Positions 39,542 to 47,168 of a stretch of 54,789 nt of DNA are shown piece after piece. How positions within the stretch are numbered: the stretch's first letter is position 1; each line of letters starts with the position of its first letter. Both the position numbers and the translations under genes were made by a program. Below the pieces are notes generated by a model. It worked only from the letters and a program-made list of their open reading frames with translations. It searched no databases and had not been told where the DNA came from. This DNA is from Alphaproteobacteria bacterium (GTDB lineage Bacteria; Pseudomonadota; Alphaproteobacteria; RF32; CAG-239), in assembly GCA_016283295.1 (NCBI GenBank), contig JAEEMQ010000006.1:1-54789 (forward strand), in the 5' to 3' direction.

Positions 39542-40645
39542 ATGGATTTATTACAAACAATCGTCGATTTAATTCGTTTTCGCACCGAAACCGGCAACGC
39601 CGCGGAAATCGCCAAGGCAGCGGAATATATCAAACATAAATTTGACGGCACGGCGGCCAAAGTTGAGATTTTTCAGACAACCGCTTCCCCGGTTATTTTT
39701 TTACGCAACTGCGATACGCTTGATTTTGACGTGATTATCCTGGGGCATATCGACGTAGTGCCGGCAACCGATGAGATGTTTGAACCGATAATCAAAGACG
39801 GCAAAATGTACGGCCGCGGAACCCTCGATATGAAATCGTTTGCGGCAGTAGCGATGAACTCGATGGAATATGCCGTATTGCATAACCTGCCGCTCAAATT
39901 CGGGGTTATCCTCTCCACCGATGAGGAAAAAGGCAGTAAATCCACCGAATCGTTTATGGAAGCATATCCGCAAATCAGCGCCAAAATCGTGTTGGATAAT
40001 GATGTCGGCGGCGATATTACCAAAATCGTCAGCAAGTGCAAAAATCCGGTGTTTGTTAAAATTATCGCCCGCGGCAAAGAAGCGCACGGCTCTACCCCGT
40101 GGGACGGCATTGATGCCAATGAGTTATTGATGCACACTTGGCAGAATATTCGTAAAATTTATCCTTATTATGCCGCCGATTTACCGCAACCGACCGACAA
40201 GTGGTTCGATACGGTGCATTTTGCAAAAATCGAGGGCGGACAAGTTTCCAACATTATTTCCAACTATGCCGAAGCCTTGCTCGATTTCCGCCTGACCGAG
40301 AATTCGAGCGTGGAAAATCTGGAGAAAAATTTGCAAAAATGTATGGCAGACGGCGTGGAATATAAAATTGTTTCTGCAAGTACGCCGGTGGTAATGGATG
40401 AAAACGACCCGGATATTTTGAATTATAAACGCTTTGCCGAGAATATTATGGGGCGGCAGATTGAGTTTGAACACATCGGCGGTGCCACCGATTCACGTGC
40501 GTTTGCCGTCAGGGGCTCAACCGTGATTATGCATTCCGGCAGCGGCGACGGTATGCACGCCTCCGGTGAATATGTCGAGATTGAGAGCGTAAAACAGATA
40601 GCCGATATTCAGATAAAATTCCTGGAACATCTGGCAAAAAAATAA
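39542..40645 (+). CDS. M20 family peptidase / acetylornithine deacetylase-like
   Basis: VIILGHIDVVPA, YGRGTLDMKSFAAV, STDEEKGS, GGATDSRAF. Confidence 0.88.
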   Translation: MDLLQTIVDLIRFRTETGNAAEIAKAAEYIKHKFDGTAAKVEIFQTTASPVIFLRNCDTLDFDVIILGHIDVVPATDEMFEPIIKDGKMYGRGTLDMKSFAAVAMNSMEYAVLHNLPLKFGVILSTDEEKGSKSTESFMEAYPQISAKIVLDNDVGGDITKIVSKCKNPVFVKIIARGKEAHGSTPWDGIDANELLMHTWQNIRKIYPYYAADLPQPTDKWFDTVHFAKIEGGQVSNIISNYAEALLDFRLTENSSVENLEKNLQKCMADGVEYKIVSASTPVVMDENDPDILNYKRFAENIMGRQIEFEHIGGATDSRAFAVRGSTVIMHSGSGDGMHASGEYVEIESVKQIADIQIKFLEHLAKK

Positions 40646-40647
40646 AA

Positions 40648-40676
40648 AAAGAGAGGCTTCGGCCTCTTTTTTTATA
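40648..40676 (+). terminator. intrinsic terminator
   Basis: AAGAGAGGC ttcg GCCTCTTTTTTT. Confidence 0.85.
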
Positions 40677-40789
40677 TGCTCTTGATAATATTTTTATTAT
40701 AATAAATAAGAAAATACTTTACATTTAGTGACTAATGTGCTACAAGAATTACCATAATGGATCCGTGGGTGAATTCGTTATATGAGGTC

Positions 40790-40823
40790 GAACGTTGGTT
40801 TATATAAACCGCGTTCTTTTTTT
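40790..40823 (+). terminator. orphan intrinsic terminator / attenuator upstream of 40892
   Basis: GAACGttGGTTT ATAT AAACCgCGTTC followed by T7, with no annotated gene immediately upstream. Confidence 0.85.
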
Positions 40824-40891
40824 ATACTAACAACCGAAAACCGTGCGTTTTATGACGTGCGGTTTTCGCATTTTAAAAGAAAGGAAAAAAT

Positions 40892-41779
40892 ATGAATGAA
40901 TTAAATCGAGAAAGAATATTCGGGAAACGTCCGGTACACCGGATAAATCCGCAAACAGGACAGGATGAGTATTACTACTTGGATCCGCGCGGGGCAAGAA
41001 CCTTTGCCGAGATGAAGGAAATTCCCGTACCGAGTGAGGACTCGCCGAATCCGTTTGCCAACGAAATACAGAATTATTTATACGAACACGACGATTATAA
41101 CTATAAACAGCTCTACGGCAATACTCAGCCACCGTCGATGCAAACACAGAATAATATTCAACAACTGCGAATGCCGGTCGGTTCAGAACAACAAATAACC
41201 ATGCCGAGTTATGAATTGCAACAACAACTACAACAGCCGCAAACAAGTGCTTGGGATAAAGTTAAAAATGCAGCGAATAATTTTGCCGGCGGAACTGAGG
41301 CTTTTTCGGTCGGTTATGCCACCGGTGCAACATTAGGTAACTTTGACGAAGGAATGGGAGCGGCAACTGCGGCAGTTACATTAAACCCAAATAATTATAG
41401 TATGGGACGCGATGCAATCAGGAAGTTGCAAAATGATTTACAACAGCAACATCCGATAGCTTATGGTGTTGGTGAATTTGCCGGAGCGATGATGACACCG
41501 ATGCATTTGGCAAAAGGAGAAAATTTTAAACAGAAAGCGTTTAATGCTCTAACCGACACCTTAAATGCTTCTGCCGGATATGCCGAAAATTGGAACGATT
41601 TTGGAACTAATTTAGCGGTAAATGGATTTGCTAATGCGGCAGGGTTAGGCGCAGATTTGACACCAATAGGGCGAGGACTAGGTGCTACAGGCAAAAAAAT
41701 TATTAAACAAGGTTTTAATTTTCTTACTGACAAAGCAAAAAATATGTTTTATGATGATGACGATGAGGATAAATATTAA
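40892..41779 (+). CDS. phage ejection/internal-virion-like or polymorphic-toxin-like protein
   Basis: Gln/Pro-rich N-terminus; ATGATLGNFDEGMGAATAAV...YSMGRDAIRKLQNDLQQQHPIAYGVGEFAGAM resembles phage DNA-transfer/structural proteins; acidic tail DDDDEDKY. Confidence 0.6.
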   Translation: MNELNRERIFGKRPVHRINPQTGQDEYYYLDPRGARTFAEMKEIPVPSEDSPNPFANEIQNYLYEHDDYNYKQLYGNTQPPSMQTQNNIQQLRMPVGSEQQITMPSYELQQQLQQPQTSAWDKVKNAANNFAGGTEAFSVGYATGATLGNFDEGMGAATAAVTLNPNNYSMGRDAIRKLQNDLQQQHPIAYGVGEFAGAMMTPMHLAKGENFKQKAFNALTDTLNASAGYAENWNDFGTNLAVNGFANAAGLGADLTPIGRGLGATGKKIIKQGFNFLTDKAKNMFYDDDDEDKY

Positions 41780-41800
41780 AACTTGAAAAAGAAGTAAAAT

Positions 41801-42127
41801 ATGAGGGAAAAGGGTATAAAAAACATATTCTGGACAGCAATTTGTTATATTTTCTTTTCGTATATTTGTTTGGGAGGAATTATAATTATTGAAATTCATA
41901 GATATGCACCTTTTTCCCTAATTCTATTCCTTTTGGAGCTTTGTTTTGTTATAGGATATCCTTTATTTTTACATTTTGTACTGAGGAAAAAATGGCTTGA
42001 GTGCACCAAAAATAGCTATAATAAAGTAAAATATATTCTATTTCCTGCATTAGTTACGGAAACATGCATTATGCTTTATTGTCACAATCAAATATTATTA
42101 GTCTTGCAAAAAATCTCCGAGAATTGA
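41801..42127 (+). CDS. small membrane protein A (immunity-like, inferred)
   Basis: LFLLELCFVIGYPLFLHFVLRKKWLECTK, paralogous to the next ORF. Confidence 0.65.
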   Translation: MREKGIKNIFWTAICYIFFSYICLGGIIIIEIHRYAPFSLILFLLELCFVIGYPLFLHFVLRKKWLECTKNSYNKVKYILFPALVTETCIMLYCHNQILLVLQKISEN

Positions 42128-42130
42128 AAA

Positions 42131-42175
42131 CTATGTTTTATAAAGATGAAGATGAGGAAAGATATCACTATTAAT
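42131..42175 (+). pseudogene. duplicated 3' tail remnant of the 40892 gene (TMFYKDEDEERYHY*)
   Basis: Homologous to NMFYDDDDEDKY* at the end of the 40892 gene, together with the following intergenic/SD region. Confidence 0.6.
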
Positions 42176-42198
42176 AAAACATTGAAAAGGAACAGAAT

Positions 42199-42450
42199 AT
42201 GGAAAAAGAAGGTACAAGTGGAGCTATAAAGATATTTTTTCTTAAATGTGCTGATTTTGTGTTGAGTACATTGTGTGCATTTGGGATTATTGCATTAATT
42301 GAATTGCATTTCATCGTACCTCTTTTTCCTATTCTTTTCCTGTTTGATTTGTGTCCTATCGTCGGATATCCGCTGTTTTTGCGATATGTTTTAAAAAAGA
42401 AATGGATTGAGTGTTGTAAAGATAAATTAGGGACAGAATATGCAAAATAA
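42199..42450 (+). CDS. small membrane protein B, paralog of A
   Basis: LFLFDLCPIVGYPLFLRYVLKKKWIECCK. Confidence 0.65.
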   Translation: MEKEGTSGAIKIFFLKCADFVLSTLCAFGIIALIELHFIVPLFPILFLFDLCPIVGYPLFLRYVLKKKWIECCKDKLGTEYAK

Positions 42451-42486
42451 ATAGTTTTCAATTATGATTAGGTAAGAGGAGACGGA

Positions 42487-42909
42487 ATGATGAATAACAT
42501 AGTTAATGAATTGCTCTTTGTCGGTGCGTTAATGTTGGCCGTATTTGAAGTCTTATCTGGTATCGATTCATATTGTTATCATCATTCCGTTTTTTGTAAT
42601 GTTATTCCTTTTATGGTGTTTTCCGTTGTAATTTTTTTGTTATATTTGTTTGCTGTGATAATTTTCGGAGTTAAGCTTCTAAACAGATTTTTTACTGATT
42701 ATCCGGATGTCGCTTATTATGTTAAATCTGTCGGATGGATATTTTACGCTTACATAATTTGCGGAATTGTTTATTTTATATCTCTAAATGAAAATACCCG
42801 ATATTTAGGCGAAAAGTTATGGAATGATTATCCTATAAGCTGGATTTGCATCGGTATTTCTTTGGTAATTGCGTGGGTCAGAAAAAATCCTCGGTTTTTG
42901 GTAGATTAA
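42487..42909 (+). CDS. multi-pass membrane protein, hypothetical
   Basis: Hydrophobic ORF with upstream SD (aagaggagac). Confidence 0.6.
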   Translation: MMNNIVNELLFVGALMLAVFEVLSGIDSYCYHHSVFCNVIPFMVFSVVIFLLYLFAVIIFGVKLLNRFFTDYPDVAYYVKSVGWIFYAYIICGIVYFISLNENTRYLGEKLWNDYPISWICIGISLVIAWVRKNPRFLVD

Positions 42910-43004
42910 CTTGCACCATCGTCGGCACAACCGACGGAGCAAACTCCGGCAGAAGGGATAAATCAAACCAGCCGATCTCGTAGTTATAATTCAATTACCC
43001 GCAA

Positions 43005-43042
43005 ACAAAAAACACTTCGATATTCTCGAGGCGTTTTTTGTT
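43005..43042 (+). terminator. intrinsic terminator
   Basis: AACaCtTCGA tattc TCGAgGcGTT followed by TTTT. Confidence 0.75.
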
Positions 43043-43043
43043 A

Positions 43044-43072
43044 TTGCAATTTGTTTTTTTATCTTTTATACT
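43044..43072 (+). promoter_or_regulatory. promoter TTGCAA-17-TATACT for the structured RNA
   Basis: -35 at 43044-43049, -10 at 43067-43072; predicted start near 43079. Confidence 0.55.
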
Positions 43073-43078
43073 TTCTAG

Positions 43079-43275
43079 CGTTGAGATGTCCGTCTCAACG
43101 GAGGGTGTGACAACCCTAATCCCAAGGACAAAATAACTTTTGCTTAAGCAAGAGTTATTTTGTGATGGACTCACCATAGAGGTGGGTGCCATTGAATAAG
43201 GTTTATCCGAATAAGATGGGCTAATGCATTGGGATTTAGTTGTCAACACCCACCGCCTTACAGCGGTGTTTTTTT
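43079..43275 (+). ncRNA. candidate structured ncRNA or long riboregulatory leader, unassigned class
   Basis: 8-bp 5' hairpin, about 19-bp closing stem, 15-bp and 11-bp internal hairpins, then terminator CACCGC cttaca GCGGTG T7. Confidence 0.7.
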
Positions 43276-43302
43276 ATTGCACGGACTGGATGTGGGAATA
43301 AG

Positions 43303-43806
43303 GTGGGAAAGACTTGTGCTTTTTTCGGAAATGACTATGATTTTATGCACGGCAGAAAACATGTGCGCTGCCCCAATCTCAAACTTAAAGAGCTCATCAA
43401 AAAACAAGCAATCCGCCTGATAGAACAAGAAAACGTCACTGATTTTCTGGTCGGGCAAATCGGCGGATTTGAGCAAGATGCTTATGATACGGTGCTGGAA
43501 ATAAAAAACGACTATCCGCATATCCGCGTAATACTCGTTATCTCACGCGTCAGCGAACTGAATCCGATACAAAAAGACTACAGCGGCTATATTTTTTACG
43601 GACGATATTTTGATGACTTTATATTCCCCGATAAATGCGCCACCGGATACAAACGCTGTTGCATTATATATCGCAACCGTTATATCGTGGAGAACAGCGA
43701 CTTCATTATATCATACAATCGTTACAAAAGTCGCGCTTATGAATTCTGCAGAGCCGCAACCGATAAAGGCGTTACGGTAATTGAACTGGCAGGCACTGAT
43801 ACTTGA
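43303..43806 (+). CDS. SLOG-like Rossmann-fold protein (DUF1273/YspA-like)
   Basis: TCAFFGND..., LIEQENVTDFLVGQIGGFEQDAYDTVLEIKNDYPHIRVILVI, YDDFIFP-like FDDFIFPDKCATGYKRCCIIYRNRYIVENSDFIISY. Likely GTG start at 43303 instead of 43240. Confidence 0.7.
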   Translation: MGKTCAFFGNDYDFMHGRKHVRCPNLKLKELIKKQAIRLIEQENVTDFLVGQIGGFEQDAYDTVLEIKNDYPHIRVILVISRVSELNPIQKDYSGYIFYGRYFDDFIFPDKCATGYKRCCIIYRNRYIVENSDFIISYNRYKSRAYEFCRAATDKGVTVIELAGTDT

Positions 43807-43809
43807 TAA

Positions 43810-44946
43810 CTATTCGCATTTTACCAAAATCAGCGGCACCGTCATTTCCTCTTTGGTATATCCGGCGTGAGTGGCCACAAACAATCTCGGCTCACGTTTG
43901 CCGGAATCGTAATTGAGCGACAACGTACCGGTAGCAATCGCCACATATTCGCCGATCATCCCGTCAACCAGCGGATGCTGCTTGCCGTAGCCCAAAATAT
44001 GCGATTGCATAAATTCCTCTTTGGTAAAGAGCACAAACTCCTCGCCGTAATATTTGTTAAACAAACGCACAAACTCATCGTTGCAACCTTCTTTAATCCA
44101 AAAAGAAATCAACCGAGTTTCGATGGTCGGCGGCAGACGGAAAGTATCGCATAAATCCTGATGTTCGATGATAATATCGTCAACATCTATACCGCCGTGG
44201 TCGGCCGAAATTATCACCAGCGTATCATGCAAGCCGGCACACATTTTTTCAAGTTTGGCATTTATCTCGCGGACCTGTTGTGCTGCCTCCGCAGAGTGAA
44301 TACCGTTGTGATGAATGGCATAGTCCGGCTCAGTCCAGTATGCGGAAATTATCTTACGCTTATCATCAGCTTCGGCGGCCGCGGCAACACGCTCACAAAG
44401 TTCATCAAAAGTCTGCGCCCCGCCCTCGACAAACGCCGGAAACACCCGATGATATTCCACCTCGGGATTTTGCTCGGTAATTTTTTCGTAAATGCTTTTA
44501 TACTTCAAAATCGTATCGGCCGGAGGCGGCGTTGTCAGCTCCTCGCCGGTATAAAAATCGATATTACGGAAGTTTTCGATTACGCGGCCGTATTGCGAAA
44601 AATAATTCATCCAACCTATCCACCCCGAAGCAAGCGGCGGCAATCCCGAATGAAAAGTGATGGTAGCGGCGGCCGTGGTCGGCGGAAAAATCGTAGAAAT
44701 ATCAGCTACCCGATGCCTATATAAAAAATCGTTCGGTTGAAGATGGTATTCCAAAATATTCTTGCCGAAACAATCCAAAATCAGAAACACCACATTTTGC
44801 CAGCCTTCGGCCAGCGCCTTATCCAAAATCGGCAACGACTTATATTCGCTCGCAACGCCGAAATGATGCAGCAGCGAATTGCTTAAAGCCAAAATACTGT
44901 TATCAAAATCAACTTTTATATCTTCTTTTTTCATCGCAAACCTCAA
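43810..44946 (-). CDS. alkaline-phosphatase superfamily protein (nucleotide pyrophosphatase/phosphodiesterase-like)
   Basis: VVFLILDCFGKNIL, FPPTTAAATITFHSGLPP, LVIISADHGGIDVDD. Confidence 0.88.
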   Translation of the reverse strand: MRFAMKKEDIKVDFDNSILALSNSLLHHFGVASEYKSLPILDKALAEGWQNVVFLILDCFGKNILEYHLQPNDFLYRHRVADISTIFPPTTAAATITFHSGLPPLASGWIGWMNYFSQYGRVIENFRNIDFYTGEELTTPPPADTILKYKSIYEKITEQNPEVEYHRVFPAFVEGGAQTFDELCERVAAAAEADDKRKIISAYWTEPDYAIHHNGIHSAEAAQQVREINAKLEKMCAGLHDTLVIISADHGGIDVDDIIIEHQDLCDTFRLPPTIETRLISFWIKEGCNDEFVRLFNKYYGEEFVLFTKEEFMQSHILGYGKQHPLVDGMIGEYVAIATGTLSLNYDSGKREPRLFVATHAGYTKEEMTVPLILVKCE

Positions 44947-44954
44947 TCAAACAA

Positions 44955-44996
44955 AAAAACGGCGCATTGTGATTTTGCGCCGTCTTTTTTTATATA
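44955..44996. terminator. intrinsic terminator
   Basis: ACGGCGCA ttgtgatt TTGCGCCGT followed by T7. Confidence 0.85.
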
Positions 44997-45006
44997 TAAC
45001 TCAATA

Positions 45007-46326
45007 TTATAACGGCAACAACGGCGACCATGCCGGGTCGGATGCCTCGGACGGAGTTACGACACGGCGTTCGTTATAACCGGTTAAGTCAATGGTATAC
45101 AAACGAACCGGACCGCCTCTGTCCTGGCGCGAATACATGATTACGCGGCCGTTCGGCGACCAAGTCGGGCCTTCTACCAAAAAGCCGTCGGCCAAAATGC
45201 GTTCACCGCTGCCGTCCGGTGCCATAACACCGATATAAAACGCCCCGCCCGACATCTTAGTAAAGGCGATGTAGTCACCGCGCGGAGACCATACCGGAGT
45301 GGCATAACGGCCGTTGCCGAAACTGATACGCTCGGCTTCTCCGCCGCTCGAACTCATAACATAAAGCTGCTGATTGCCGCCTTTATCGGAGTTGAACACA
45401 ATCTGCGAGCCGTCCGGCGAATAGCTGGCCGAAGTAGCGATGGCGCTGTCAAATGTCAGCTGTTTAACCGCACGGGTTTTAAGGTTCATTTCAAAAATGT
45501 TGGTCTTACCCTTGTTGGCATAACTCATCAACACTTTAGAGCTGTCCGGAGCCCATACCGGTGCAAACGTCATGCCCGGGAAGTTACCCAAAACCTGCTT
45601 GCTGCCCGTGGTCAAATCCATCAAATAAACGCGCGGGCTGTTGCCGACATATTCCATATAGGTAATTTTCTGCATATTCGGCGAAAAGCGCGGAGTTAAC
45701 ACCAGGTTATGACCGTCGGTCAAGAAGCGGTGATTCTCGCCGTCCTGGTCCATAATCGCCAAACGTTTAACCTTACGCGGTCCCTGGCCGTTTTCGGAAA
45801 CATAAACCACGCGGGTGTTGAAATAGCCCTTATCGCCGGTCAGACGTTCATAAATCGCATCGGCCACAACGTGGGCAATACGGCGCCAGTTGTCGGTGGT
45901 AGAGGTAAACGACTTACCCAAAAGTTGCTTTTCAGCAACCGTATCCCACAAGCGAAAATCTACCTGCAGTTTGTTATTCGGCAGTTCGGTAATTTTGCTT
46001 TGTACCAATGCTTCGGATTTAATCGCCTGCCAATCGATAAAGTTCGGTTTCTGGTCAATCGAATTCAGCGTTTCGATATAGCTGTTTTCCGGAATGATTT
46101 TGAACAAGCCGCTGCGGTCCAAATCGGCGGCAATCACTTCGTGAATCTTATCACCGTAGTTTTTACCGGCAATTTTCATAAAAATGTTGGAGTTGGAGCC
46201 GATCATTTCCGGAATGGCAATCGGCATCGGATTACGAGTGGCACCGCTTACTTCAATTTCCAGTTCGGCACGAGCCGGCATGCTGAAAAACATCAGCAAC
46301 GCGGCCAAAATATATCTGATTTTCAT
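45007..46326 (-). CDS. tolB: Tol-Pal system beta-propeller protein TolB
   Basis: Signal peptide; WD40-like repeats [59 protein letters not shown]. Confidence 0.95.
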   Translation of the reverse strand: MKIRYILAALLMFFSMPARAELEIEVSGATRNPMPIAIPEMIGSNSNIFMKIAGKNYGDKIHEVIAADLDRSGLFKIIPENSYIETLNSIDQKPNFIDWQAIKSEALVQSKITELPNNKLQVDFRLWDTVAEKQLLGKSFTSTTDNWRRIAHVVADAIYERLTGDKGYFNTRVVYVSENGQGPRKVKRLAIMDQDGENHRFLTDGHNLVLTPRFSPNMQKITYMEYVGNSPRVYLMDLTTGSKQVLGNFPGMTFAPVWAPDSSKVLMSYANKGKTNIFEMNLKTRAVKQLTFDSAIATSASYSPDGSQIVFNSDKGGNQQLYVMSSSGGEAERISFGNGRYATPVWSPRGDYIAFTKMSGGAFYIGVMAPDGSGERILADGFLVEGPTWSPNGRVIMYSRQDRGGPVRLYTIDLTGYNERRVVTPSEASDPAWSPLLPL

Positions 46327-46467
46327 TCTTTATCACCTCAAATAAACGTTTATTTTGCCTATATCATACAGATTGCTAAAAAAAAATAAAGCAAAAAAAC
46401 AGGTTATAGACAGCATATTCCGTTTGACTTTTTTGGCATAAAACGCTAGGTTTAGTCAGAGGAAAAA

Positions 46468-46926
46468 ATGGATATAAAAGAATTTAAGAGTTCGCTTAAA
46501 ACATATCAGGCGCTTATCGGGTTTGATTACGGCTCCAAGCGTTTGGGCATCGCCGTCTCCGATTTATTGCGCGGTATTGCCACCTCGTACAAAATCCTTT
46601 ATCGTGCCGATTGGGCCAAAGATGTGGCGGAAATTAAGCGCATTGTGGCGGAAAAAGAAATCGGCGGTTTTGTGTACGGTCTGCCGTTGCAAATGGACGG
46701 CACCGAAGGTGAGATTGCCAAAGAAGTACGCGCCTTTGCCGAGAAGTTAGCTTTAGAAATTCCGCTGCCCTATATGTTTTGGGACGAGCGTTTGTCTTCT
46801 TCGGCCGTGGAGCGTTTTTTGATTGATGAAGTCGATATGTCGCGCGCCAAACGCAAAAAGGTGCTTGATGCCTCCGCCGCCGCTTATATTTTGCAAGGCG
46901 CACTCGATGCGTTGCAATATGCTTAA
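46468..46926 (+). CDS. ruvX: Holliday junction resolvase-like RuvX/YqgF
   Basis: GFDYGSKRLGIAVSD, VYGLPLQMDGTEGE, WDERLSSSAVER. Confidence 0.95.
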   Translation: MDIKEFKSSLKTYQALIGFDYGSKRLGIAVSDLLRGIATSYKILYRADWAKDVAEIKRIVAEKEIGGFVYGLPLQMDGTEGEIAKEVRAFAEKLALEIPLPYMFWDERLSSSAVERFLIDEVDMSRAKRKKVLDASAAAYILQGALDALQYA

Positions 46927-46938
46927 GGGAGTGCGCGG

Positions 46939-47163
46939 ATGAGTGATAAAGAAGCAAAAAAACCGTTGTACCGGCGCATTTATGATGAAATCTACGAATT
47001 TGCGGAAGCAATAGTGCTTATTTGCGACAATATTATCCGCGGGATCTGGCGCGACAGCAAAAATAACGGACGACTTCGCGGCCGCTTGATTTTATTACTG
47101 ATAACATTTGCGCTTTACATATATTTTTCGATATTCTTCAAAACCGCCGACACAATACGGTAA
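46939..47163 (+). CDS. small membrane protein, hypothetical
   Basis: C-terminal hydrophobic segment LILLLITFALYIYFSIFF; closely follows ruvX. Confidence 0.5.
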   Translation: MSDKEAKKPLYRRIYDEIYEFAEAIVLICDNIIRGIWRDSKNNGRLRGRLILLLITFALYIYFSIFFKTADTIR

Positions 47164-47168
47164 ACACC

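Noticed and set aside
43079-43275. Assignment of the structured RNA as an IscB/TnpB omegaRNA or a retron ncRNA
   Set aside because: No IscB, TnpB or reverse transcriptase ORF within the window and I cannot verify consensus nucleotides; kept only as a hypothesis to be tested.
43229-43420. 63-aa ORF starting inside the structured RNA
   Set aside because: Out of frame with the SLOG-like protein and starts in the closing stem; no SD.
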